From: an uncultured bacterium | Lineage (GTDB): Bacteria > Calescibacteriota > Calescibacteriia > Calescibacteriales > Calescibacteriaceae | Direction of reading: 5' to 3' | NCBI GenBank assembly: GCA_938036315.1 | Contig: CALHPK010000009.1 | Coordinates: 200,528 to 264,527, forward strand | DNA: 64,000 bases | Part shown: positions 16,726 to 25,624 of the stretch, in pieces | Layout: each line of letters begins with the position of its first letter | Numbering within the stretch: the first letter of the stretch is position 1 | Made by a program: the position numbers and the translations under genes | Notes under the pieces: model-generated | Seen by the model: the letters and a program-made list of their open reading frames with translations, nothing else | Database searches by the model: none | Told to the model about the DNA's origin: nothing

Positions 16726-18309
16726 TTACCTAACCTTTTCTTCGTAGTAAGATGCTATATAATTTGCAACCACTACTGATAAGATAAATAAAACTGAAAC
16801 AAAAGGGAAAATCAGAAACAAAAGCATAACAGAATCTTTTGCAAGCATAAATTCTTTCAGCTGACTCAAATTTGCTAAAATAAAAATTCCAAGTAGAGCA
16901 ACGACAATTATGGAATAAAAAATATAGTTTTTCCTTGTTCTCATCATCCACCCCAAAATCACTCCCGAAATCCCAACAAAAATGGATAGATTGTATATTC
17001 CAAAAAGAGTCCATATCTTTTCAATTGCTGAAAAAGAGTAATCTCCCCTGAATAACCAGATATATAGCAGAGAAGGTATCCCCAAAATTGAGATAAAAAA
17101 GAGTGTTTTATAAGCTATTTTTCTATATCTTCCTTCATCTCTTCCTGGTAGTGCATAGTATATAGATCTTGGTAGTGATGCAAAGGATGTGATTGAAATT
17201 GCTGAAAAGAACAAAATGGCAAAGTCCCTGAGTGAATCTTTTGGAATATAGGGATTGTTACTTAGCTCAGCAAAACCATTTACAAAAGCCAGAATTACAT
17301 TTTGCTGTTGCAATGAATATCCTATGAGTACCGCCTTGATAACTATCAAAATTACAAGCAATTCAACAATGAGGCTCCCCCAACAAACAGGTAAAATATG
17401 ACATTCAGATGACATATGCTTTGAGCTTAACGAAGAAGTAAGCAAAGCGTGAAATCCTGAAAAACCAAGACACCCCAAATAAACAAAAATTAACGGAGAG
17501 AAATCCTCAATTTTAAGCTCGAATGGAACTATCGCTTGTGTTCCGCCTGAAATTAACCCCCAACCTCCTAAAGCTAAAAGCGGTATAGATAAAAAGCTTG
17601 AGATAAACCCAAATGATTGTGGAGAGATCCACACTGGTAATATCAATGATGCGAATGAGTAGCCAAGTATAATCAGAGCTAATATCTTCTGATCGATATG
17701 GAAGTGTATGTACTGAGCTATAATCGAACTAGCGGTAATCCAAACTATAGCAAGTAGCGATGCTATTCCCTGCGGTACAGGTATAACCCTGATGAGAATA
17801 GATGATAAGAAAGAGAAAAAAAGCATATATATAAAAGCAGAAGAGGCCTTTTCAGATAGGGTCAGAGAATAAGGAATAATCCACAGATATATTAAAGCGA
17901 AAAATGAAAACGATAAAACAACTATAGCCAGAAGAAGCACCCAAGAGAATCTTCCGATAAATCTTTTAGATAGCTCAATCAAACTTTCCCCTTCATTATG
18001 CAAAGAGACGTAAGCCGATAAAAAATCACGAACGAAAGCTAAAATAATACCTAAAAGCAATATCCAGAACACTGGAGACTCGCCAAATCTCAGAGAAAAA
18101 GACGATCCTAAAACAGCCCCGATTCCCAAAATAGCAGAAAGATGCGAACCAAAGAGTATCAGAGGCTTTGTTGGGACAAAATCTACTCTGTCGTACCTAG
18201 ATATTGCTGGAGTCGGTTTGATACAATCTAACTTGAAAAGCCCCTTGATGAATCTTGACAAAATTGAATAGGACAGAACCGAAAACAAAGAGGCAAAAAG
18301 AAAATTCAT
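16726..18309 (-). CDS. CstA-family transporter (carbon-starvation protein)
   Basis: A 527-aa polytopic inner-membrane protein with about 14 hydrophobic segments. The family hallmark is near the N-terminus: PAISRYDRVDFVPTKPLILFGSH, followed by a glycine-rich segment. A second hallmark, LGFSGFHALLTSSLSSKHM, lies near the middle; it corresponds to the SGFHSLIASGTTSKQ region of CstA. Known CstA/BtsT proteins import pyruvate or peptides. This one is shorter than E. coli CstA (about 700 aa), so the substrate is uncertain. It sits immediately upstream of aroA with a 3-nt gap, an arrangement with no obvious metabolic logic. Confidence 0.85.
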   Translation of the reverse strand: MNFLFASLFSVLSYSILSRFIKGLFKLDCIKPTPAISRYDRVDFVPTKPLILFGSHLSAILGIGAVLGSSFSLRFGESPVFWILLLGIILAFVRDFLSAYVSLHNEGESLIELSKRFIGRFSWVLLLAIVVLSFSFFALIYLWIIPYSLTLSEKASSAFIYMLFFSFLSSILIRVIPVPQGIASLLAIVWITASSIIAQYIHFHIDQKILALIILGYSFASLILPVWISPQSFGFISSFLSIPLLALGGWGLISGGTQAIVPFELKIEDFSPLIFVYLGCLGFSGFHALLTSSLSSKHMSSECHILPVCWGSLIVELLVILIVIKAVLIGYSLQQQNVILAFVNGFAELSNNPYIPKDSLRDFAILFFSAISITSFASLPRSIYYALPGRDEGRYRKIAYKTLFFISILGIPSLLYIWLFRGDYSFSAIEKIWTLFGIYNLSIFVGISGVILGWMMRTRKNYIFYSIIVVALLGIFILANLSQLKEFMLAKDSVMLLFLIFPFVSVLFILSVVVANYIASYYEEKVR

Positions 18310-18438
18310 AGATTTAACTTTATCACCTGTGTTTGAGGTATCGAAAAAACCACAGAATTTTGTCTTTAGCGATACCTAATTATAGGGAAACAAAACTGCA
18401 AATTAACTTTTTTGCGAAGAATCTCTTAATTAGCAATT

Positions 18439-18894
18439 ATGCAAATTTTAAGCAATCTCAAACCCCCAAAGGGAGCAACTCATAGAAAAAAGAGAGTTGG
18501 CAGAGGGTATGGGACTCACGGGAAGACCTCAGGGAGGGGTCACAAAGGACAGGGTCAGCGCGGTACACTACCTCCACCATACTTTGAAGGGGGACAAACA
18601 CCATTTATCAGACGAATACCAAAAAGAGGCTTTAGGTCAAAATTTCCCACTGTATACCAAGTTATTAACCTGAAAGATCTGGCAAAAATCCAGAGCGATG
18701 TAATCGATCCTCAGATACTATGGGAATCAGGACTCATAGATTCAAGATTCAAACCTGTGAAAATTTTAGGGGATGGAGAAATTTCTAAACCCATAACTTT
18801 AAAGGTTCACGCAATCTCAGGATCTGCAAGAAAAAAAATCGAGAAAGCAGGTGGCAAAATAGAAATCCTTGAAACACCAAAAATATCCAAGTAG
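18439..18894 (+). CDS. rplO: 50S ribosomal protein L15
   Basis: A 151-aa L15. The Gly/Arg-rich N-terminal tail KKRVGRGYGTHGKTSGRGHKGQ is diagnostic, followed by PYFEGGQTPFIRRIPKRGF. The C-terminal globular part ends with the GARKKIEKAGG-like segment (here SARKKIEKAGGKIEIL). In nearly all bacteria rplO sits in the spc operon next to secY. Here it is a single gene flanked by genes on the opposite strand, with secY 4.2 kb away and reversed. The ATG has no Shine-Dalgarno site; TTAATT lies 7 nt upstream. Confidence 0.97.
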   Translation: MQILSNLKPPKGATHRKKRVGRGYGTHGKTSGRGHKGQGQRGTLPPPYFEGGQTPFIRRIPKRGFRSKFPTVYQVINLKDLAKIQSDVIDPQILWESGLIDSRFKPVKILGDGEISKPITLKVHAISGSARKKIEKAGGKIEILETPKISK

Positions 18895-18918
18895 ATAACT
18901 CTGAAGATCTACAGAACT

Positions 18919-21900
18919 TTAAAAATATCTTTCCTTTATTCTTCTTATAGTAGCGTACAAAGATGGTATAAGAACCAAAGTCATCAGCAAGGAAAATGCC
19001 AGTCCTCCTACTGATGGAATAACAAAATCACTACCTCCAAGCAAACTTTTACTTTGAATAAACAAAGATGGAACTAACCCAAATATAGTAGTCAAAGACG
19101 TCATAAGGACTGGTCTTATTCTTGAACCCGCTCCATCCCTTAGAGCACTCCTCCAATCCAATCCCTCCTCTCTTTCTTTTTTATTGACGACCTCAATAAG
19201 AACAATGCCATTATTAACTACTATCCCTGAAAGAAGAAAAATAGCAATTATTCCTAAGATCGACAACGGAATTTTAGTTAAAAATAGCGCAAGTACTACT
19301 CCAGCTATCCCCAACGGTATATTCAGCAAAATTATGAGAGGTAATGACAAAGATTCAAGAATAACAACCATAGATGAGTACACCAAAAATATAGCGAGAA
19401 TGAAAATGATGATTGCGGATTTGAACGTAGAAGACGTTTCACGAACAGCTCCACCTAAATCAACAAAAACCTCCGGATAATTATCCTCTATATATCTTTT
19501 TAATTTTTCAGCGTCTGTTAAGGTTGCACCAGTTGTATCTACAGACAGAGAAACCGCCCTTATACCATTTACCCTCAATATTTCACTCGGGGAAACACCA
19601 AATTTTCTAACAACTATGTCACCAAGAAAAACTGTTCCATCCTGTGAAAATGGAGGTTTTATAGGGAGTCTCAAAAAATTCTCAAAACCTATATTTCTCC
19701 CATACCTATTTACCAAAAATATATTTATATTCTGTCCATTCCAAGAAAATGGGCCCACATAAGAACCTGTAATTAGCGTAGAAAGATAATCCCCCAGATA
19801 AAGTGGAGTAACACCAAGGGACTTAGCATAGTCCCAAAGCGCAAGTTTAATCTCAGGAACCGGCTCTTCTATATCAACATCTGCTGCTCTGACAAAATCA
19901 AGAGTTCTCACATCATCCCTTATTCGCTTGGCAAGCTCAACAAACTTCACATAATCTGCACTTTCAGTATCTGAATACAGTAGAAGTTGTACATTCCTCT
20001 GCTGAGCAAAAACAAGAATATTTATAGGATTTGCAGGTAGTATCCTAAAATTCTCAATGTCTGGAAAAGATGACAGAAGTTGGGATATCTTCTCGTAAGC
20101 TAAATTATATGGGTAACTTGATCTCAGCCTTATTCCTACCAAAATTAGATTATCAGCCTCTGTGAACCGCTGAGCTCTTCCAAATGCTCTCCCAAAAGTA
20201 GACTCTCCATATCTCAAGAACACATATAAGATGTTATCTCCAAAAATCTTGATTATTTCATCTTTAATCTGAAAGGCTACTCTCTCAGACCACATTGAAT
20301 TTGCCACCTTTGGTAAATAAATAAATACTCTCAGATCTGGAGCCGGTCTGACTGGAAATATCTCCTTTTTCAAAGTTGGGAAAAGCAAAAAAATTGAGAC
20401 TGATAAAAATATAATTGCAAGCGATGGGACAACAGGCTTGTTTATAACAAACCCGAGAAATCTTTTATATCCAGACTCAAGCCACTCAAATGGATAGGTA
20501 AACTTTTCTTCTTTCATCACCTTCGACGATAATGCGGGAATCAAGGTTACAGCAACAATAAGCGATATAAGACTCGAGAGGAATACAACTAAAGCAAAAT
20601 CTGAAAATAAACTGAGAGTAAACCCTTTCAAGAATATGATCGGTATAAATGGTACAAAATTTGTAATGGTAGAAGCAAGCAAAGCTGTGAAAACGTATTC
20701 TGCTCCCTCAACTATTGCTCTGATGAGTGGTAAACCTTCCCTTTGCTTTCTTTTTATACTCTCAAGAACAACTATAGAATTATCAATTACAACACCGGTC
20801 GAGACTATTATAGCTGATAAAGATATTATGTTAAAACTCTTTCCAAGAAGATACAAAAACAGCACCGAAAATAAAACCGAAACAGGTATAGAAGTGAAAA
20901 GTATAAAGGACTCTCCAAAGTTCCTTATAAATAAATAAGTTATCACAAGAACAGATAAAACAGCATAAAATATTGTCCGCCTAAGTTCATTTATAGTTTC
21001 TCTTATCTGATCTGCAAAATCCAAAAGGATCAGAACTTTCACATCCGCAGGTAACCTCTCTGATATCTTAGAAAGTTCGTCTTTAATTCTATCGCTCGTC
21101 TGAACAATACTCGAACCCGATCTTTTCCTCACAAGCATAAGCAATATACTCTGCTCTACTCCGCTTTCATCAAAAAAAATTGATCTTGATGATTCTAATT
21201 TCGATGAGATCTCGATATCGGCAATGTCCTTAAGTCTTATAGGGAGACCATTCTTTACCGAAACAACAATATCCTCGACATCCCTTAAACTCCCAAGCTT
21301 GCCTTTCACCGTCGAAAAGAAAGCTGTATCGCCTATATTTATTTTACCGACAGAAAAATCTCCATTATACTGGTATATCGCACTTCTGACCTCCTGAACG
21401 CCAATACCATATTTTTGCATCTTGCTAACATCAAGCCAAATATTGAGATTTCTCTGAGCATCAGCAAGAATAAGGGTTCCCCCAACCCCCGGAATTGTAG
21501 AAATATATGGAGAAATCAGATCATAAGCTATCTGATATAAAGATTCAAGAGTTCTCTTCCCCACTACACCAATAAACAAAATAGGAAAAGCAGAAGAAGT
21601 GAATCTCAGAACAGATATCTGAAGATTCTGGAATTGATTGGTTCCACCACTCTGTAAAGCAAGAAGTCTTCTCTTCACAAATTCTACTCTCTCATTTACC
21701 CTCTGTACGGCAAAATCTAAATTCTCCCCTGTTCTGAACTTTATCTGAATCAAACCTACTCCATCTTCACATGTCGACTGAATTTCTTCCACACCTTCAA
21801 CCACCTTCAGCTCGTCTTCCATAGGTCTTACGATCAAGGTTTCTATCTGCTCAGGAGATGCTCCAGGGTACGAAATGGCAACAGAAACAAACGGAGTCTC

Positions 21901-22020
21901 AACCGGAGGCAGAAGATCTACAGGTATCAAAAAAGATGAATAAACAGCGAGAACTATAAGTGATATGTATATTATTGAGGTCCCAGCGGGTCTTGAAACA
22001 GAAAGCTTTGGGAAACTCAT
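18919..22020 (-). CDS. RND-family efflux transporter, AcrB-like
   Basis: A 1033-aa inner-membrane proton antiporter of the HAE/AcrB type. Features are an N-terminal TM with LIVLAVYSSFLIPVDLLPPVE-like sequence, the periplasmic porter region containing SYPGASPEQIETLIVRPME, a TM4 acidic residue in STGVVIDNSIVVLES (near 401-415), and a second six-TM block ending with LRDGAGSRIRPVLMTSLTTIFGLVP. The pump normally works with a membrane-fusion protein and an outer-membrane factor; neither gene is adjacent. Substrate cannot be assigned. Its 3' end is 24 nt from the rplO stop (convergent). Confidence 0.93.
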   Translation of the reverse strand: MSFPKLSVSRPAGTSIIYISLIVLAVYSSFLIPVDLLPPVETPFVSVAISYPGASPEQIETLIVRPMEDELKVVEGVEEIQSTCEDGVGLIQIKFRTGENLDFAVQRVNERVEFVKRRLLALQSGGTNQFQNLQISVLRFTSSAFPILFIGVVGKRTLESLYQIAYDLISPYISTIPGVGGTLILADAQRNLNIWLDVSKMQKYGIGVQEVRSAIYQYNGDFSVGKINIGDTAFFSTVKGKLGSLRDVEDIVVSVKNGLPIRLKDIADIEISSKLESSRSIFFDESGVEQSILLMLVRKRSGSSIVQTSDRIKDELSKISERLPADVKVLILLDFADQIRETINELRRTIFYAVLSVLVITYLFIRNFGESFILFTSIPVSVLFSVLFLYLLGKSFNIISLSAIIVSTGVVIDNSIVVLESIKRKQREGLPLIRAIVEGAEYVFTALLASTITNFVPFIPIIFLKGFTLSLFSDFALVVFLSSLISLIVAVTLIPALSSKVMKEEKFTYPFEWLESGYKRFLGFVINKPVVPSLAIIFLSVSIFLLFPTLKKEIFPVRPAPDLRVFIYLPKVANSMWSERVAFQIKDEIIKIFGDNILYVFLRYGESTFGRAFGRAQRFTEADNLILVGIRLRSSYPYNLAYEKISQLLSSFPDIENFRILPANPINILVFAQQRNVQLLLYSDTESADYVKFVELAKRIRDDVRTLDFVRAADVDIEEPVPEIKLALWDYAKSLGVTPLYLGDYLSTLITGSYVGPFSWNGQNINIFLVNRYGRNIGFENFLRLPIKPPFSQDGTVFLGDIVVRKFGVSPSEILRVNGIRAVSLSVDTTGATLTDAEKLKRYIEDNYPEVFVDLGGAVRETSSTFKSAIIIFILAIFLVYSSMVVILESLSLPLIILLNIPLGIAGVVLALFLTKIPLSILGIIAIFLLSGIVVNNGIVLIEVVNKKEREEGLDWRSALRDGAGSRIRPVLMTSLTTIFGLVPSLFIQSKSLLGGSDFVIPSVGGLAFSLLMTLVLIPSLYATIRRIKERYF

Positions 22021-22099
22021 TTATAAAATCTAATACCTTAAGAGAAAAGATACAAATTTAATGAAAAAATTCAAAATTACACCTAATTTAAGTCAAGCT

Positions 22100-22420
22100 A
22101 TGAGATTGGTTGCATTTATAACAGTTCCTGATGAAGAGACAGGAGTAAAAATAGCAAGGCATCTGGTTGAAAACAAACTCGCAAGTTGCGTAAACATAGT
22201 AAAGAACATACGCTCCATCTATTTTTGGCAAGGGAAAATACAAGATGATCCAGAAGCATTACTTATTGTCAAAACCAAAAAGTACCTATTTGATAAGCTC
22301 AAAAACGAAGTTGAAAAGATGCATCCGTACACTGTTCCTGAAATAATAGGATTTGAGATAGATAAATGCGCAGAAAAATATGGTGCTTGGTGGGATGAAA
22401 CAACTATGCCCCCTGAGTAG
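22100..22420 (+). CDS. cutA: CutA1-type divalent cation tolerance protein
   Basis: A 106-aa ferredoxin-like trimeric cytosolic protein associated with divalent metal tolerance; its biochemical role is still debated. Motifs are FITVPDEETGVKIARHLVENKLASCVNIV, SIYFWQGKI and the C-terminal HPYTVPEIIGFEI. The start at 22100 gives the normal family N-terminus (MRLVAFITVP). An in-frame ATG at 22061 would add 13 residues that the family lacks. No clear Shine-Dalgarno site precedes either ATG. Confidence 0.93.
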   Translation: MRLVAFITVPDEETGVKIARHLVENKLASCVNIVKNIRSIYFWQGKIQDDPEALLIVKTKKYLFDKLKNEVEKMHPYTVPEIIGFEIDKCAEKYGAWWDETTMPPE

Positions 22421-22459
22421 ATTCCGAAGGTAAAACTTCACTTCTGAAGCAATAAGAAA

Positions 22460-23092
22460 TCAATCGCTTTTCCATTTGTTGATAGAATAAATGCTATCTA
22501 CAAAATTCAGTATGCACAAAAGCTTGTCCTTTACCTTGGAAAGGGTATCATTGTCTATAGATGAAGGGGGGGTGTTTACAAAAATATCAATAAGCTCGCT
22601 AATCTTGTTTAGTATTTCACTCTCCTGACCTTTTTTAATGTTTTTGCTATCATTTTTGATACTATATTTTCTTTCATCTTCTTGCTCAGCTCTCCATATA
22701 TCAGGCAGGTAGTCATTGTTATTAGTTAGGGGGTTATCTTTACCGTCAAGTCTACGCTCTATCTGATCAATTATCTTTTCAAAGCCTTCAATTACTGAGA
22801 AATTTTTAGCTATTAATCTTTTTTCATCACTGCTCTTTTTTGAATTCCATATAGCGGGATAGTTCTTTTCTATCCATCTTTCTATTTCTGGGATAGGCAC
22901 TGCTATAAGGCTTTTTCCTTGGGCTTTAAGTCTCTTTTTCCATCCGACCTTTGAGGTAAACTTATATGTAGCCTTCTTACTCTTTTTTATCCCATAATGT
23001 TCGAATACTTTCTGAATTGCGTCTACTCCTACAGCGTAGGGGATATTATTTATAATTTTTACACCTGGAATACTTATCATTTCTTCTGGCAT
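22460..23092 (-). CDS. Hypothetical protein, possible DNA-binding N-terminal region
   Basis: A 210-aa Lys/Asn/Ser-rich protein I do not recognise with confidence. Residues 1-75 (GVKIINNIPYAVGVDAIQKV... IAVPIPEIERWIEKN) have a layout that loosely recalls the P22 antirepressor/Bro N-terminal domains, in which an 'I...N..PYV' strand is followed by a basic helix and a 'PL..L..WL' segment. This is a weak impression only. The C-terminal half is polar with a predicted helix. A run of seven C (coding strand, in NTPPSS near residue 182) is unusual in this AT-rich DNA. It lies 47 nt downstream of secY on the same strand. Confidence 0.6.
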   Translation of the reverse strand: MPEEMISIPGVKIINNIPYAVGVDAIQKVFEHYGIKKSKKATYKFTSKVGWKKRLKAQGKSLIAVPIPEIERWIEKNYPAIWNSKKSSDEKRLIAKNFSVIEGFEKIIDQIERRLDGKDNPLTNNNDYLPDIWRAEQEDERKYSIKNDSKNIKKGQESEILNKISELIDIFVNTPPSSIDNDTLSKVKDKLLCILNFVDSIYSINKWKSD

Positions 23093-23139
23093 CCCCCAAA
23101 ATTTTAATTTTACAAATTTTCGACCTTGTTATGCATAGT

Positions 23140-24456
23140 TCAGTAAGCAGTTCTTCCCCTTATAATTGGTTCCTTACCTACTAGACCTTCGTAGCTTGAC
23201 ATATAAAGAAGTGCCTCAATCTGCCTTATTGTATCCATAGCGACTCCAATAGCTATCAGGAGAGAAGTTCCCCCAAAACTGAACGGTAAATTCATCGCTC
23301 CCATGAAGAAAGTTGGTAACACACATACGAATCCAAGATAGATACCTCCCACAAGTGTCAGTCGTGTTATGACTTTATCAAGGTATTCAGATGTCTGCTG
23401 TCCCGGTCTTATCCCAGGTATGAATGCACCTGCCTTCTGCAAATTCTCAGCAATATCATATGGATTAAATATTATACCTGTATAAAAGAAGGCGAAAAAT
23501 ATTATCAGAACAAAATAAATCACGTTATAGATTGGGGAAAGTGGGTTGAGGAAACTTGCGATCTTCTGAGTTACAGGATTATTAACAAATGTAGCTATTG
23601 TTAACGGGAACATAAGGATTGCCGAAGCAAAAATTGGCGGGATGACCCCAGATATATTAAGCTTTATAGGAAGGTAAGATGGAACTCCCCCGACCAACTT
23701 TCTTCCCATCACTCGTGTAGCATACTGAATTGGGATTTTTCTGTATGAAGCCTCCATATATACTATAAAAGCAACAATAAAAATCATAAGAATAAGCCCC
23801 ATAACAAGATTCATAGGTTCGACTTCGCCCAGCCTGAGAAGTGTAATAATATTACCAATAGTACCTGGTAGTCTGGATATTATCCCAGTAAAGATTATGA
23901 GTGAAATTCCATTACCTATTCCCTTTTTCGTAATCTGCTCACCAATCCACATAAGCGACATTGTTCCTATTGTGATAGTCAATCCTGCAGATATTCTGAA
24001 AGTTAGACCCCCTTCCGCGAGTCTGCCAGTGGCGGAAAATGTCTGCTCGAGAGATAGAGCCCAAAAACTCCCCTGAAAGAAGCTTAGAAAAACCGCCAAA
24101 TATCTTGAATACTGATTTATCTTTTGTCTTCCAAGCTCCCCTTGTTTCTTCAACTCCTGAAGTTTCGGAAAAACCGAGGACAAAACCTCCATAATTATCG
24201 AAGCTGTAATATACGGCATAACCCCCAAAGCGAAAACCGAGGCATTTTCCATAGCTCCCCCCGAAAAAAGATTAAAGAGCCCAAGCAAAGTCCCTTCCGC
24301 CATTGCGAAAAACTCTCTCAGAGCTTGGAGATCTACTCCCGGAATAGGTATAAAAATCCCAATTCGATATATCGTGAGCATACCAAGAGTAAACAAAAGC
24401 CTCTTTTTGAGTTCTGGAATCTTCGGCAGAGATATTATCCCAGCAGGTCTCTGCAT
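23140..24456 (-). CDS. secY: Preprotein translocase subunit SecY
   Basis: The channel-forming subunit of the Sec translocon, 438 aa with ten TM helices. The N-terminus KKRLLFTLGMLTIYRIGIFIPIPGVD, the plug region LFSGGAMENASVFALGVMPYITASII and the C-terminal IRGRTAY tail are all characteristic. It is separated from rplO, adk and map, which usually flank it; its only same-strand neighbour is a hypothetical gene downstream. TACTAT lies 7 nt before the ATG, with no Shine-Dalgarno site. Confidence 0.97.
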   Translation of the reverse strand: MQRPAGIISLPKIPELKKRLLFTLGMLTIYRIGIFIPIPGVDLQALREFFAMAEGTLLGLFNLFSGGAMENASVFALGVMPYITASIIMEVLSSVFPKLQELKKQGELGRQKINQYSRYLAVFLSFFQGSFWALSLEQTFSATGRLAEGGLTFRISAGLTITIGTMSLMWIGEQITKKGIGNGISLIIFTGIISRLPGTIGNIITLLRLGEVEPMNLVMGLILMIFIVAFIVYMEASYRKIPIQYATRVMGRKLVGGVPSYLPIKLNISGVIPPIFASAILMFPLTIATFVNNPVTQKIASFLNPLSPIYNVIYFVLIIFFAFFYTGIIFNPYDIAENLQKAGAFIPGIRPGQQTSEYLDKVITRLTLVGGIYLGFVCVLPTFFMGAMNLPFSFGGTSLLIAIGVAMDTIRQIEALLYMSSYEGLVGKEPIIRGRTAY

Positions 24457-24463
24457 AAACCAA

Positions 24464-24469
24464 ATAGTA
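24464..24469 (-). promoter_or_regulatory. Putative -10 element of secY
   Basis: On the minus strand TACTAT is followed by TTGGTTT and the ATG. A TTCAAT hexamer 17 nt further upstream could be a weak -35 box. Confidence 0.4.
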
Positions 24470-24583
24470 ATAACTCAAAAATCATAATTGAAATTTACAG
24501 TTTGAAAGTAATCATCCGAATAAGACTTAAAAGTTTATCCTCACTGCCACACCATCAAAGGGAGAATAACTAAATTAAATAGT

Positions 24584-24742
24584 ATGATTAGCCTATCGTC
24601 CTTTAAAGACCTGATTAATTTCTTTCTGAAAAGAAAAAAATTCTGGCTTATTCCTGTTATTCTTGGTATACTCATATTAGCCCTGGTGATAATGTTCGGA
24701 GGGAGTTCTCCAGTATCACCTTTCATCTATACGATTTTCTGA
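24584..24742 (+). CDS. DUF5989-family small membrane protein
   Basis: A 52-aa protein with a Lys/Arg-rich start (FFLKRKKFWLIP), one TM helix (about residues 22-39) and the C-terminal signature GGSSPVSPFIYTIF. This matches the DUF5989 layout: a charged RKKFWLLP segment, one TM and a conserved APFIYTLF end. The SxtJ-family membrane protein follows after 25 nt, the usual partner in saxitoxin-type and exopolysaccharide/carbamoyltransferase loci. The function is unknown. TAAATT lies 7 nt before the ATG; a purine-rich AAAGGGAG is too far upstream to be its ribosome binding site. Confidence 0.8.
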   Translation: MISLSSFKDLINFFLKRKKFWLIPVILGILILALVIMFGGSSPVSPFIYTIF

Positions 24743-24767
24743 TTACAAAGAGTGCAAAATCAAATAG

Positions 24768-25139
24768 ATGAGAAATACACCAGAAATACATAAATCAGCT
24801 AAGCAAGTTGTCGCAATAACCGGCGGACTAATTCTTCTCAATCTCATCATTGGAAGCCATATTCCATTATTCATCGCTTTATTTATCATATTTTTGTATC
24901 TTATATCAGAAACCAAAACTCTAAAACTAATAAAGTTTCTTTCTCAACCAGCTTCCTACACAACCAAACTTCTTTCAATCCTATCCCTATCTTTCCTTTT
25001 CTACTTCATTCTTACACCGGTTAGTATAATCTGGAGGATATTCACAAAAGATCCACTGAATCTGAAAAAAAGGGAAAAATCATATTACATTCTAAGAAAT
25101 AAAGAGTTCGATATATCTGACTTCCAGAAACCTTACTAA
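24768..25139 (+). CDS. SxtJ-family membrane protein
   Basis: A 123-aa protein with about three TM helices (roughly residues 14-31, 33-46 and 62-84) and a C-terminal cytosolic tail. The family signature is the third TM followed by ILTPVSIIWRIFTKDPLNLKKREKSYYI. It pairs with the DUF5989 gene 25 nt upstream. In other bacteria this pair usually accompanies a carbamoyltransferase of the NodU/HypF type, and no such gene is in this window. Role unknown; membrane-associated glycan or metabolite modification is an inference from those contexts. Confidence 0.75.
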   Translation: MRNTPEIHKSAKQVVAITGGLILLNLIIGSHIPLFIALFIIFLYLISETKTLKLIKFLSQPASYTTKLLSILSLSFLFYFILTPVSIIWRIFTKDPLNLKKREKSYYILRNKEFDISDFQKPY

Positions 25140-25193
25140 TTATCTTTACACAATCTGAGTTTATTAACTCTTCCTTCTCTGACCTCTTACGAA

Positions 25194-25565
25194 ATGCAAT
25201 TTAAGATGGAGCAAAAAATCCGAGTAAAATCCGATTCTATATTAATGATGTTAGGGCAAGAGAATAAACTGTGGGGTCTTTTAGAAGAAATAGAGGATCT
25301 GCAGAGGAAAATTTTTCAATTGGTGAAGGAGCAAAAACATAAAGAAAGCGCCGAGGAACTTGAGAAAATTCTACACAAGTTTCAAAGATTGCTGTTTGTA
25401 GATTTACGCTACGATCTTAAATTAAAGGGAAAAATCTTAAAGCTTAAAACGCTATTCAGCATACTTAAAAGATATTACGAGCTTATGCTCATTATAAACA
25501 ATGAAGCAAATAAAGTATCTGTAAATTCAATTGAGCCCGGAACATTGGTGAAACGAAAAGAGTAA
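25194..25565 (+). CDS. Hypothetical helical protein
   Basis: A 123-aa Lys/Glu/Leu-rich protein with no recognised domain. Most of it is expected to be alpha-helical (KLWGLLEEIEDLQRKIFQLVKEQ... and ESAEELEKILHKFQRLL), similar in size and composition to four-helix-bundle flagellar chaperones such as FlgN or FliT, but no family motif supports that. It sits between the SxtJ-family gene (54 nt gap) and nadC (59 nt gap) on the same strand. Confidence 0.6.
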   Translation: MQFKMEQKIRVKSDSILMMLGQENKLWGLLEEIEDLQRKIFQLVKEQKHKESAEELEKILHKFQRLLFVDLRYDLKLKGKILKLKTLFSILKRYYELMLIINNEANKVSVNSIEPGTLVKRKE

Positions 25566-25624
25566 AAGATCTGCCAGAGATAACATTAATTTTCAAGGAG
25601 TGAATTAAATTCTTTGTAAGGTAG

